64,000 nt of DNA from positions 2,728,001-2,792,000 of the forward strand of contig JADKGW010000001.1 of the NCBI GenBank assembly GCA_016722075.1, in the 5' to 3' direction. Shown in pieces: positions 50,181-59,277 of this stretch (within the stretch, counting starts at the first letter, position 1; each line of letters begins with the position of its first letter). The stretch comes from Candidatus Kouleothrix ribensis (GTDB taxonomy: Bacteria; Chloroflexota; Chloroflexia; Chloroflexales; Roseiflexaceae). Made by a program: the position numbers and the translations under genes. The notes under the pieces are model-generated. The model was not told the origin of the DNA. It was given only the letters and a program-made list of their open reading frames with translations, and did not search any database.

Positions 50181-52061
50181 CTACTGGGTCAGCGGCACCA
50201 CCGAGGGTTTGATCCGCATCAGCACACCGGCAGCCCACAGCGCGGCGCTACCCCAGGCTGTCAGCAGCAGCAGCGCGATCACCACGGCCCGGCCACGCCG
50301 CGCCCATAGTGCCTCGAGCCAGGCGCCCAGGCACAGGCAGATCGGCGGCACGGCGAAATAGATGTAGCGCACGACCATCCCCAGGCCCAGGTAGGCGCCT
50401 AAAAACAGCAGGCACGCCAGCAGCCAGGCCAGCACGATCGTGCGGGCGCAGGCCCAGCGCGGCTGGAACAGGTGCGCCAGCCCCAGCGGCACCAGCGCCA
50501 GCGTGGTGGGCAGAAAGCCGAGCAGCAGCCCGCGCCCAACCAGCCCGAGCCGCAGCCACCGATCGGCCCAGCCCACGGCCAGCAGCGCGCTAAGGCCGGG
50601 CCGCCCGCCGGTGCGGAAGCCAACATCGATCACCGCAGAGAAATAGATCAGGCCGGCACCCGCCAGCGCCGCCAGCAGCGCGCCAACCACGGCCCAGCGC
50701 CCGGCCGGCGCACGCTGACGCCAGCCCAGCACCAGCACCGCACCAAGCAGCGCCAGCAGCAACGCCAGCGCGCCGATATGCATGAGCATGCCGGCGGCGC
50801 ACGCTGCACCAAACGCGGCCATGGCCGCCGCGCGCGGGCGCCGGGCCAGCTGCAGCAGCAGCCCGAACAGCAGCAGGCCGGCCGGCTGGGCCAGCGCGTT
50901 GGTGGCAAACCCCCACCACAGCATGGTCAGGTTGATTGGCAGCGCCCAATACAGCACCGCCGCGATGATGCCGGCCGGCGCACGCAGCCCGGCGGCACGT
51001 GCCAGCCACAGCAGCAGCAGGCCGGCCAGCGCGTCGGCCAGTGCCACACCAGCCTGGATGGCCAGGCGGGGCGGCAGCAGCAGCTGCAACGGCAGCAGCA
51101 GCAGGTAGCCGGCCGGCGGGTTGAAGATCGGGCGATTCTGAAACTCGGAGGGCGTCGAGTAGATGTAGAGCTGCCCACCGGCGACATCGGCGAGCCACTT
51201 CAGGTGAAACGGCAGGTCGTGCATGTCGAACAGCGGGTGGATCGCGCCCAGCAGCCGCAGCGCCAGCGCCGCGATGAACAGGCCCCACACCACACGCGCC
51301 GGTTGCGGCGCGAGCCAGGGTGCCAGCGCACGCGCGAACACCGGCCGGGCCAGCGCCGTGGCGGCCAGCAGGCCGGCCAACACCAGCAGCATGCCCGGCA
51401 GCGCCGGCGCCAGCCAGAGTGGCTGCCAGGCGTTGGCGGCCGCCAGCGCCAGCGCTATCAGCGCCGCCCCACCCCCAGCCCAGCCGCCAGGCAGCACCAG
51501 CGCATGCAGCAGCAGCACCACCAACACCAGCAGCACGAGCTGGCCGGCCAGCAGCCAGGGTGATGGAGCCGCTGCAGCGCCGAATGGGCGCAGCTCGGCC
51601 CAGTCGAGCGCCACGCCGATCGCGCGCTGGTCGAGCGTGTTGGGCAACAGATCGCTGTGCAGGGTGATACGCCGCACAGGCGTAATCGCATCGTACGGCA
51701 GCAGTAGCTCGTATGTCTGCAGCTGTGGGGGCGCAACCACGCTCGTGAGCAGTTGCCCGTCGGCCGAGATGCTCAGGCGTGGCGCTGGCAGGCCGGCCGG
51801 CCGCCAGCCGTGCAGGCGCAGCCGCAGTAGCCGGAAATGGCCGCCCAGGTTGGGCAGCACCAGCTCGGCCTGGCCGGTGGTCCAGCGGTACGACTCACGC
51901 GCGCTGCGCTCGGGCGCGTTGACACCGCTGAGGTAGGCGTGGTCGCCCCACTCACCCACATCGACGCGCAGCGCCGGGGCGCGCAGCAGGCTCAGCCATA
52001 GCAGCGGCAGCGCCAGCACGAGCAGCAGTGCAAGGCCTAGCGCGCGGGTTGGTACGGCCAC
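50181..52061 (-). CDS. Large polytopic membrane protein, GT-C glycosyltransferase-like
   Basis: A 626-residue membrane protein. One N-terminal helix is followed by an exported beta-rich domain of about 150 residues (SYRWTTGQAELVLPNLGGHFR) and then about 12-13 membrane segments. The loop FDMHDLPFHLKWLADVAGGQLYIYSTPSEFQNRPIFNPPAGYLLL resembles the acidic first outer loop of GT-C enzymes. The overall plan matches the GT87 protein at 24998. GTG 52061 sits two bases before the hisN stop on the same strand, so translation is coupled. A catalytic role is inferred. Confidence 0.75.
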   Translation of the reverse strand: MAVPTRALGLALLLVLALPLLWLSLLRAPALRVDVGEWGDHAYLSGVNAPERSARESYRWTTGQAELVLPNLGGHFRLLRLRLHGWRPAGLPAPRLSISADGQLLTSVVAPPQLQTYELLLPYDAITPVRRITLHSDLLPNTLDQRAIGVALDWAELRPFGAAAAPSPWLLAGQLVLLVLVVLLLHALVLPGGWAGGGAALIALALAAANAWQPLWLAPALPGMLLVLAGLLAATALARPVFARALAPWLAPQPARVVWGLFIAALALRLLGAIHPLFDMHDLPFHLKWLADVAGGQLYIYSTPSEFQNRPIFNPPAGYLLLLPLQLLLPPRLAIQAGVALADALAGLLLLWLARAAGLRAPAGIIAAVLYWALPINLTMLWWGFATNALAQPAGLLLFGLLLQLARRPRAAAMAAFGAACAAGMLMHIGALALLLALLGAVLVLGWRQRAPAGRWAVVGALLAALAGAGLIYFSAVIDVGFRTGGRPGLSALLAVGWADRWLRLGLVGRGLLLGFLPTTLALVPLGLAHLFQPRWACARTIVLAWLLACLLFLGAYLGLGMVVRYIYFAVPPICLCLGAWLEALWARRGRAVVIALLLLTAWGSAALWAAGVLMRIKPSVVPLTQ

Positions 52062-52062
52062 G

Positions 52063-52842
52063 CTACTCGCGCTCGCCAACCAGCGCCAGCAGCTGATCGA
52101 ACACCAGGCCGTTGGTGCCGATCGCCTCGCCACTGTGGATGGTCGGCGTGCCGCGCCAGTCGGTCAGCGTGCCGCCGGCCTCGGTCACCACCGGCAGCAG
52201 CGCGGCGCAATCCCACACTGCGACGATCGGGTCGAGCATCACCTCGGCGCGGCCGGTGGCAAGCAGCACATAGCCATAGGCATCGCCCCAGGTGCGCTGC
52301 AGCTTGGTGGCGGCGGCCATGCGGCGGTAGGTGGCGGCGCGCCCGTGCCGGGCCATGCTCTCGGCATCGGTGCATACCAGCAGCGCCTCGCTCAGCTGCG
52401 GCACCGTCGACACACGGGCGCGCCGCCCGTTCCAGCTGCAGCCCGCGCCCCTGGCGGCGTGCAGCAGCTCGCCGGTGGCCGGGATATTGACCGCACCGAC
52501 AACCGGCTGGCCCTCGCACTCGAGCCCGACCAGCACGGCATAGAACGGCACGCCACGCACGAAGGTCTTGGTGCCGTCGATCGGGTCGAGAATCCAGCGA
52601 AAGGCTGCGCCGGGGCGCGTTTCGCCCTCCTCTTCGCCGAGGATGCTGTGATCTGGGTAGCGGGCCTCGATCAGCTCGCGCAGCAGGCGCTCGGCTTGCC
52701 GGTCGGCGATCGTCACGGGCGAGGTGTCGGCCTTGAGCTCGGTGGCCACGTCAGTCTGGAAATAGCGCAGCGTCAGCTTACCGGCCTGCCAGGCCAGGTC
52801 GGCTGCAAACTCGCGCAGGTCGCTCAGCGATTCGGAAGCCAT
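52063..52842 (-). CDS. hisN: Inositol-monophosphatase-family histidinol phosphatase
   Basis: A Mg-dependent phosphatase of 259 residues. Motifs are GEEEGE (Glu ligand), WILDPIDGTKTFVRGVPFYAV (Asp-Pro-Ile-Asp-Gly-Thr metal site) and a C-terminal VWDCAALLPVVTEAGG. Lying directly after hisC on the same strand, it probably dephosphorylates histidinol phosphate (HisN type) rather than inositol phosphate. ATG 52842 is preferred over the upstream GTG because AAGGA precedes it. Confidence 0.87.
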   Translation of the reverse strand: MASESLSDLREFAADLAWQAGKLTLRYFQTDVATELKADTSPVTIADRQAERLLRELIEARYPDHSILGEEEGETRPGAAFRWILDPIDGTKTFVRGVPFYAVLVGLECEGQPVVGAVNIPATGELLHAARGAGCSWNGRRARVSTVPQLSEALLVCTDAESMARHGRAATYRRMAAATKLQRTWGDAYGYVLLATGRAEVMLDPIVAVWDCAALLPVVTEAGGTLTDWRGTPTIHSGEAIGTNGLVFDQLLALVGERE

Positions 52843-52887
52843 TATGTATTGTTCCTTCACGGCACGGCGTATGCAGCGGCCCCATGT

Positions 52888-54048
52888 TTAACGCCCAACC
52901 ACCAGGCCCGGTGCGCTTACTAGCTCGGCCAGCGTGGCCAGCAGCACATCATTCTGCGCGGGCGTGCCAATACTGAAGCGGATGCAGTCGGCCAGGCCAG
53001 GCTTATTGAAATGGCGCACCAGAATGCCGCGGCGCATCAGGTCGCCCTGCAGTTTGAGCGCATCGGTGCCGAGCAGGCGGCAGAGCAGAAAGTTCGCCCG
53101 GCTGGGGTAGATCTGCAGCTCGGGCAGGGCGCCCAGGTGTGTGAATAACCGCTCGCGCTCGGCCACCACCTCGCGCACCTTCTGCATGAGGTACTCGACA
53201 TCCTCGAGCGAGGCCAGCGCAGCGGCCTGGGCAGCTACGTTGATGTTGTAGGGCTGCTTGATCTTCCACAAATGGGTAATCAGGTCGTCGTGGAACAGGC
53301 CGTAGCCAATCCGCAGGCCGGCCAGGCCGGCCCACTTGCTGAAGGTGCGCAGCACGGCCAGGTTGGGGTAATGGCCGACCAGATCGGCCACGCTGGTGCC
53401 GGCGAACTCGCCATAGGCCTCGTCGACCACCACCATCACCGGCAGCTCGAGCAGCCGCTCGATCGCGGCGCGCGGCGTGAGGTTGCCAGTCGGGTTATTC
53501 GGCAGCGTTACGAACAGCAGCTTGGCGTGGTAATGCTCGATCGCGCCGGCCAGCGCGTCGACATCGATATTGAATGCGTGGTCGCGCGGCACGTTGACCA
53601 CCCGTGCGCCGTGGATGCCGCCGTCGAATGCATACATCCCAAAGGTCGGCGGGCAGTCGATGATCACATCGCCCGGCTGGATGAACGCGCGCATCAGCAG
53701 GTCGATCAGCTCGCCCGAGCCCGACGAGCACATGATCCGCGTGGCCGGCTGGCCGGTGTAGCTGCTCAGGCGCTCGCGCAGAAAGGTGTGGTTCGGGTCG
53801 GGGTAGATCGCCAGTGCAAGTGGCTCGAGCAGCTGGCCGGCGGCCGGGCTATGCGCGCCGCCGCCCAGCGCGGCCAGTGCGGCCGCCGCACGTGGTGATG
53901 GGCCATACGGGCTCTCGTTGGCATCAAGCTTGATGATCCGCTCGACTGGCAGGCCGAGCTGCTGGGCCAGCACCTCGATCGGCGCCACGGGCGTATACGG
54001 CTCGAGCGCAGCGATGTCGGGGCGCAGCAAACGTTCAATTCGGGGCAT
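52888..54048 (-). CDS. hisC: Histidinol-phosphate aminotransferase
   Basis: A PLP enzyme of 386 residues converting imidazole-acetol phosphate to histidinol phosphate. It carries LDANESPYGPS, CSSGSGELIDLLMRAF, LPNNPTGNLT, VVVDEAYGEF and RTFSKWAGLAGLRIGYG with the Schiff-base Lys at residue 238. HisN follows 45 bases downstream, making two consecutive histidine-pathway steps. Some members also transaminate aromatic amino acids. Confidence 0.93.
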   Translation of the reverse strand: MPRIERLLRPDIAALEPYTPVAPIEVLAQQLGLPVERIIKLDANESPYGPSPRAAAALAALGGGAHSPAAGQLLEPLALAIYPDPNHTFLRERLSSYTGQPATRIMCSSGSGELIDLLMRAFIQPGDVIIDCPPTFGMYAFDGGIHGARVVNVPRDHAFNIDVDALAGAIEHYHAKLLFVTLPNNPTGNLTPRAAIERLLELPVMVVVDEAYGEFAGTSVADLVGHYPNLAVLRTFSKWAGLAGLRIGYGLFHDDLITHLWKIKQPYNINVAAQAAALASLEDVEYLMQKVREVVAERERLFTHLGALPELQIYPSRANFLLCRLLGTDALKLQGDLMRRGILVRHFNKPGLADCIRFSIGTPAQNDVLLATLAELVSAPGLVVGR

Positions 54049-54215
54049 GGAGGGCGCTCCAATTCAGTTGATTCGAATCGTGCCCGGCGGCAGGTCGGCC
54101 CGCGCGGCCGGGCGCCACGGGGCCAATAATACCACAAGAACTCTGGTCGGGCGGCTCGGCCCCTGCTGCACGCGGCGAGTAGACAAACCGAGCACACCCA
54201 AACTGCCCGCGTACC

Positions 54216-54264
54216 ACGCTGCGGCGGGCGAACCATGCCCGGCGCGCGGGCCAGCGCGTAACTC
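54216..54264. repeat. CTGCCGCAGGC-like intergenic element
   Basis: CGCTGCGGCGGGCGAACCATG then GGCGCGCGGGCCAGCGCGTAAC, related to the elements at 19733, 29907 and 37964. It lies between hisC and the P-type ATPase promoter. Confidence 0.5.
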
Positions 54265-54278
54265 GTGAAAGATGATGG

Positions 54279-54326
54279 TTGCAATTCGCCCAACTTGAGT
54301 TTATAATACATATGAACAATTGCTCA
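54279..54326 (+). promoter_or_regulatory. Promoter and ArsR/SmtB-type operator of the P-type ATPase gene
   Basis: TTGCAA (54279-54284), 17-base spacer and TATAAT (54302-54307) make a strong promoter. Directly after the -10 lies ATATGAACAATTGCTCAAT, whose core TGAACAATTGCTCA (54313-54326) is an imperfect palindrome like SmtB/CadC/CzrA operators. A second TATAAT is at 54332-54337. No ArsR-family gene is in the window, so the repressor would be encoded elsewhere. Confidence 0.65.
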
Positions 54327-54437
54327 ATTGATATAATGATTGCATGGGAATCTCATTACACGTCGAGCAGCTACTTTCAACGCTTTGTAAACATCTACAG
54401 TATTTAGACATTGTATCAGCAGCGAAAGCAGGTATCT

Positions 54438-57212
54438 ATGACACTCACCACAGTGACGCTGGCACGGCCGCTGGTACTGCCGCAGAGTGCCGACTGCGAC
54501 TGCTGTGCCGGCCACCTGCTCGAGGCTCTACGCGCACGCAGTGGGGTGGCGGCGGCCCAGCTCGACGGCGCGCAGATTGTGTTGCAGGTCGATGCCGAGG
54601 TAGTGCCAGCGGGCGCGGCCGAGCAGCTGGCGCGTGAGGCCGGCCTGCGCATCACCCAGCGCTACGACCACCCGGTGTTCGCGGTTGAAGGGATGGACTG
54701 CGCCGACTGCGCGCGCACCTTCGAGCATGCGCTTGCGCGGCTCACCGGCGTGCATTATGCGATCGTCAATTTCGCGGCCGCGCGCCTGCGCCTCGAGTAC
54801 GACCGCGAGCTGACTTCGGTCGATGCGATTGTGGGCCTGGCCCGCAGCCTGGGCTACGCGCTGCGTCCGCCACAGGCGCTTGGCACGCTCGCCTGCAGCG
54901 TCGACGGTATGTGCTGTGCGGTCGAGGCCGGCGTGCTCGAGCAGGCGCTGCGCCGAATGCCCGGCGTGCAGCAGGTGGCGGCCGACCCGGCGCTGGCGCG
55001 ATTGTCGGTAGGCTACGACCCACGCCTGCTTGCGGCAGACCAGATCGTCGCGCAGGTCGAGCAGCTTGGCTTTCGGGTTGCGCAGGCCGACACGCCAGCC
55101 CACCCCCATGCCACGCCCGGCCGCACCGCGCGCCGCGCATGGCCAGGCGAGTTCGTTCGTTCGCACCCGAAAAACGCGCTCACGATCGTGTGTGGCGCGC
55201 TGATTGTCGCTGCCTGGCTGGCAGGGCTGCTCGGCGCGCCGGCCGCCGTCGCTACCAGCCTGTACGTGCTGGCGACACTGACCGGCGGCGCGCTGGTAGC
55301 GCGTAGCGGCTGGGCCGTGCTGCGCGCCACGCATACGCTCGATATCAATCTGCTGATGACGATCGCCGCTACCGGCGCGCTGCTTATTGGCGAGTATGCC
55401 GAGGGCGCTGCGGTGGTGTTTCTGTTTGCGCTTGGTAATGCGCTCGAAGGCTACACCATGGATCGCGCGCGCCGCTCGATCCGCGCGCTGATGCAGCTGG
55501 CGCCGGAAACCGCGCGCGTGCTCAAGCCCAGAGCGGCGACAAGCGGGCAAACAGAGCATCCGGCCGGCAGTGACGCCGTGGCTGATCGGCTGGCTGCCCC
55601 CTCAGCGCCTGAGTACGACGAGGTAGAAACCCCCATTGCGCAAGTCGCGGTTGGCGCGGTGATCGTGATCCGGCCGGGCGAGCGCGTGCCGCTCGACGCG
55701 CAGGTGCTGGCCGGCACCAGCGCGGTCAACCAGGCGCCGATCACCGGCGAGAGCATGCCGGCCGAGAAGGCCGCTGGCGCTGAATTGTACGCCGGCAGTA
55801 TCAACGGCGAGGGCGCGCTCGAGGCCCGCGTGACGCGGCCGGCCAACGACTCGACCCTGGCGCGGATCATCGACCTGGTCGAAACGGCGCAGGCGCAGAA
55901 ATCGCGTACGCAGCGCCTGATCGACCGCTTTGCCACGGCGTATACGCCGGCAGTGATCGGCCTGGCGCTGCTGGTGGCGCTGCTGCCGCCGCTGCTGGCC
56001 GGTGGCGCATGGGCGCTGTGGTTCTACCGCGCACTGGTGCTGCTGGTGATCGCCTGCCCATGCGCGCTGGTGATCTCGACGCCGGTGAGCATTGTGAGCG
56101 CGATCAGCGCAGCGGCGCGCGCGGGCGTGCTGTTCAAGGGTGGTGCGGCGCTCGAGGCAGCCGGCGGCCTGCGTGCGATTGCCTTCGATAAAACCGGCAC
56201 GCTCACCAGCGGCCGGCCGCTGGTCACCGACGTGATCGTGCCTGGCGAGCCGGCGCCAGCCGGGGCGGCCGCGATCAGCCGCCGCGCAGATCAGCCGGGC
56301 CAGGCTGACGACCACAGCTTGTCGCGCAATCTGCCTGGCGCGTTGACTAGCCAGCAGGAGCGTGTGTTGCAGGTAGCAGCGGCTGTCGAGCGGCAGTCGA
56401 CTCACCCGCTGGCGCGCGCGATCGTGGCAGCCGCCGAGGCGTATGGCCTCGCGATCCCGGCGGCGACTGAGGCGCGCATGGCCGGCGGGCGCGGCGTGCT
56501 GGCGCTGATCGATGGCCGGCCGGCGCTGGTGGGCAACCGGGCGCTGTTCGAGGGCCAGCCGATCCCGGCCGGACTCGACGCCAACTACGCCGAGCTAGAG
56601 CAGGCCGGCCGCACGGCGATGCTGGTGAGCTACGACGGCGCGTTTCTGGGCGTGCTGGCCGTCGCCGACCAGCCGCGCCGCGAGAGCCGCGCGACGGTTG
56701 CGGCGCTCAGGCAGTTAGGCCTGGCCCATGTGGCAGTGCTCACTGGCGACGCTGCGCCGGTCGCTGCGCAGGTTGGCGCCGCAGTCGCGGCCGACGAGGT
56801 GCGCGCCGGGCTGCTGCCCGAGCAGAAGCTGGTTGCGATTGGCGAGCTGCTCGGCCGCTATGGCAGTGTCGCGATGGTTGGCGACGGCATCAACGACGCG
56901 CCGGCGCTGGCGCGCGCCACCGTCGGCATTGCCATGGGCGCCGCCGGCAGCGACGCCGCGCTCGAGACCGCCGACGTAGCGCTGATGGCCGACGACCTGG
57001 GCAAGCTGCCGTTCGCGATTGGCCTGAGCCGGGCCGCGCGCCGCCTGATCATCCAGAACATCGCCTTCGCGCTGGTGGTCAAGGCGGTGTTTCTGGTGGC
57101 TACGCTGCTGGGCGCCGCCACGCTGTGGATGGCGGTGTTCGCCGACACAGGCGCTGCGCTGATCGTGATCGCCAATGGCATGCGGCTGCTACGCTACCAG
57201 CCTGGGCGCTAG
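54438..57212 (+). CDS. P1B-type ATPase, Zn/Cd/Pb exporter with three metal-binding domains
   Basis: A 924-residue heavy-metal efflux pump. Three N-terminal HMA-like domains have different sites: CDCC at residues 20-23, GMDCADC at 85-91, and GMCCAVE at 157-163, a CCxxE form. Then come eight membrane helices with CPCALVISTP, DKTGTLTSGRP (phosphorylated Asp), STHPLARAI, and MVGDGINDAPALA. The last helices contain FALVVKAVF and FADTGAALIVIANGMRLL, the Lys and Asp typical of Zn/Cd/Pb (ZntA) rather than Cu pumps. ATG 54438 is chosen with AGGT upstream. Metal-dependent derepression is likely. Confidence 0.93.
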   Translation: MTLTTVTLARPLVLPQSADCDCCAGHLLEALRARSGVAAAQLDGAQIVLQVDAEVVPAGAAEQLAREAGLRITQRYDHPVFAVEGMDCADCARTFEHALARLTGVHYAIVNFAAARLRLEYDRELTSVDAIVGLARSLGYALRPPQALGTLACSVDGMCCAVEAGVLEQALRRMPGVQQVAADPALARLSVGYDPRLLAADQIVAQVEQLGFRVAQADTPAHPHATPGRTARRAWPGEFVRSHPKNALTIVCGALIVAAWLAGLLGAPAAVATSLYVLATLTGGALVARSGWAVLRATHTLDINLLMTIAATGALLIGEYAEGAAVVFLFALGNALEGYTMDRARRSIRALMQLAPETARVLKPRAATSGQTEHPAGSDAVADRLAAPSAPEYDEVETPIAQVAVGAVIVIRPGERVPLDAQVLAGTSAVNQAPITGESMPAEKAAGAELYAGSINGEGALEARVTRPANDSTLARIIDLVETAQAQKSRTQRLIDRFATAYTPAVIGLALLVALLPPLLAGGAWALWFYRALVLLVIACPCALVISTPVSIVSAISAAARAGVLFKGGAALEAAGGLRAIAFDKTGTLTSGRPLVTDVIVPGEPAPAGAAAISRRADQPGQADDHSLSRNLPGALTSQQERVLQVAAAVERQSTHPLARAIVAAAEAYGLAIPAATEARMAGGRGVLALIDGRPALVGNRALFEGQPIPAGLDANYAELEQAGRTAMLVSYDGAFLGVLAVADQPRRESRATVAALRQLGLAHVAVLTGDAAPVAAQVGAAVAADEVRAGLLPEQKLVAIGELLGRYGSVAMVGDGINDAPALARATVGIAMGAAGSDAALETADVALMADDLGKLPFAIGLSRAARRLIIQNIAFALVVKAVFLVATLLGAATLWMAVFADTGAALIVIANGMRLLRYQPGR

Positions 57213-57368
57213 GCGGGGCAGCTTCGCCGCCCCCAACAACCGATCTCGGAGGCTGCGCCCGCCACCAGACCGCCCTGAACTGCCATGCCGAAACCGCAGG
57301 GTTTGAAACCCGCCACAGGCCACCGCCCAGCCGCGCCGCCAACCACTCTTCGAGGCGCGCCGGCCGGG

Positions 57369-57980
57369 TTAGTGGCGCGCACGGCGGCGGTGGTAGCGCT
57401 GCCAATGATCGTGGCCAGGGTCGTCGAAGCGCACCTCGAAGCCCAGCCGGCGAATGTAGCGCTTGCCGCCAGTCACCAGCCAGTCGGCGATCGAGTGGGC
57501 TGCGCTGCCGGTGATAAACCCCAGCAGGAACGACCACGTCTCGCGCGGGTAATTGGTGACCACGCCAAACACGGCATCGCTGACGCGATCGTGGAAGGTG
57601 GGCAGCACCAGGCCGGCGCGCCCCGCCAGCCAGGCCACGCTAATCAGCAGGCCGATCGTCACCCAGTAGAAGTACAGCAGCCGCAGTAGCGGCGGCAGCA
57701 CCAGGCCATGGCTGAGCCAGCGGCTGCGGTGCGGCACCACCCACATGTACGGCCGCCAGATCCAGTAGAAGATACCCCAGCGATTATCGATCGCGCCGTC
57801 GAGATCGAGGTCGGGCGAGAACATGATCCCCGAGAGCAGGTGCGCGCCCACCAGCAGCGCGCTGTGGCGCAGGGCCTGCTCGGCGCCTAGCCCGAGCGCA
57901 AGGTTCGACGAGTAGGCGATCGGCGCCAGGGCTATGCCGGTGGCAACCGTAATGAGATCGTGGGTGCGCGCGCCCGGCAT
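57369..57980 (-). CDS. DUF2227-like membrane metal-binding protein
   Basis: A 203-residue protein opening GARTHDLITVATGIALAP with several membrane segments. It has conserved-looking metal residues in FSPDLDLDGAIDNRWG, VPHRSRWLSHGLVL and GSAAHSIADW. This pattern fits the DUF2227 family (putative metal-binding membrane proteins; possibly related to YdjM-type hydrolases). AAGAGGT precedes ATG 57980. It is convergent with the P-type ATPase. Its activity is unknown. Confidence 0.75.
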   Translation of the reverse strand: MPGARTHDLITVATGIALAPIAYSSNLALGLGAEQALRHSALLVGAHLLSGIMFSPDLDLDGAIDNRWGIFYWIWRPYMWVVPHRSRWLSHGLVLPPLLRLLYFYWVTIGLLISVAWLAGRAGLVLPTFHDRVSDAVFGVVTNYPRETWSFLLGFITGSAAHSIADWLVTGGKRYIRRLGFEVRFDDPGHDHWQRYHRRRARH

Positions 57981-58058
57981 TGTGCATACCTCTTGAGCAA
58001 GGTGGTAGTACAAACAAGCATAGCACAAACATGCTGGTGCGGCAACCGCCATGGCGGC

Positions 58059-58161
58059 GAAGGTGTTTACTGTTGGGGTACAGGGACGCAGACACACGCG
58101 GACGAACGCGGATGGAGCGTACGCTGGCCGCGTCCCAACCCCGTATGTCTGAACAGGTACC
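58059..58161 (-). repeat. Dispersed intergenic repeat, inverted partner of 43168-43282
   Basis: The minus strand reads TACCTGTTCAGACATACGGGGTTGGG, AGCGTACGCTCC, TGTCTGCGTCCCTGTACCCCAACAGT and ACACCTTC in the same order as 43168-43282. It fills the gap between the DUF2227-like gene and the AraC gene. Frames within it are not genes. Confidence 0.75.
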
Positions 58162-58311
58162 AGCGGCGCGCGGCGTTCGCGCCAGCCAGGCCGAAAGAGT
58201 CGGGGCGGCTGCTTCGTCTGTACTATATGAGGAGGGTTTGAGGGCGTACGCGCCCTGAGCAAGCACCATTCCACCTCGTACCGAATCTAAAAACACCGTA
58301 GGCTGGCCGCT

Positions 58312-59208
58312 ATGCACCTGCCGATCCAGCGGATCATCTTTAGCGGAGCGACCGTGCAGGCCGGCATATTTCGCTGCTTGCCGGCCTGCCCGCTGTTTCA
58401 CGACAGCGGGCCGATCAAGCGCCACCTGGTGGTATTTCCGCGCACGAGCGTGAGCATTACCCACGCCGGCAGCACGCCGATCGTCGCCGACCCGAACGTG
58501 GTGATGTTCTACAATCGCGGCCAGCGCTACCGGCGTGGCCGGCTCTCCGAGCGCGGCGACCTGTGCGACTGGTACGCCTTCGAGCCGGCGATCATCGCCG
58601 AGGCGCTGGCGCCGTTCGACCCGGCGGTGGCCGAGCGCCCGCAGGAGCCGTTCGCGCTGACGCACGGCCCTAGTGATGCGGCGGTGTATATGCAGCAGCG
58701 CCGCATCCTGCAGGATCTGCTTGGCGGCTCGGCGCCCGACTCACTCTATGTCGAAGAGGCGCTGCTGCACGTGCTGGGCCAGATTGTCGCGCGGGCCTAT
58801 CGCACGCGGGGCCAGCCGGCCGGCCCGGCCGCCAGCGCAGCTGGGGCGGTGGGCGCGCTGGTGTACGATCTGAAGAGCCTGCTGGCGCTCCGCTTTACCA
58901 GCCAGCTCTCGCTGCAGCAGGCGGCAAGCGCGCTGCACTGCTCACCGTTCCACCTATGCCGAATCTTCCGGCGCACAACCGGCTCGACGATCCACGCCTA
59001 CCTGAACCAGCTGAGGCTGCGCTCTGCGCTTGAGCTTGTCGCGCAGAGCAGCACCGACCTGACCACACTTGGCATCGAGCTGGGCTTTTCGAGCCACAGC
59101 CACTTCACACGCGAGTTTCGCCGCGCATTTGGCGTAGTGCCGTCGGCATTTCGCCGCACGGCGTCGGCCCGGCGTGTGCGCGAACTGAGCAAGATTATGA
59201 TAGCCTGA
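58312..59208 (+). CDS. AraC family transcriptional regulator
   Basis: A 298-residue regulator. Residues 1-165 look like a cupin-type ligand domain. The C-terminal AraC/XylS DNA-binding domain contains both helix-turn-helix units: LSLQQAASALHCSPFHLCRIFRRTTGSTIHAYLNQLRL and TTLGIELGFSSHSHFTREFRRAFGVVPSAFRR. The target is unknown; the FG-GAP gene starts 69 bases downstream on the same strand. Confidence 0.9.
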   Translation: MHLPIQRIIFSGATVQAGIFRCLPACPLFHDSGPIKRHLVVFPRTSVSITHAGSTPIVADPNVVMFYNRGQRYRRGRLSERGDLCDWYAFEPAIIAEALAPFDPAVAERPQEPFALTHGPSDAAVYMQQRRILQDLLGGSAPDSLYVEEALLHVLGQIVARAYRTRGQPAGPAASAAGAVGALVYDLKSLLALRFTSQLSLQQAASALHCSPFHLCRIFRRTTGSTIHAYLNQLRLRSALELVAQSSTDLTTLGIELGFSSHSHFTREFRRAFGVVPSAFRRTASARRVRELSKIMIA

Positions 59209-59277
59209 GCCGCTGCGCCGAGCTATGCTCTGATCGCGGGCGTGCGCGGTGCGCGCCGCTGTGTAAGGAGGGTAGCA

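Noticed and set aside
54344..54637. 97-residue frame beginning MGISLHVEQLL before the P-type ATPase, considered as a small repressor
   Set aside because: No ArsR-like helix-turn-helix, and it runs out of frame into the ATPase gene; the sequence after residue 35 is shadow.
57299..57311. Palindrome GGGTTTGAAACCC after the P-type ATPase
   Set aside because: Short and isolated, with no T-run and no second copy found; not enough to call a regulatory site.
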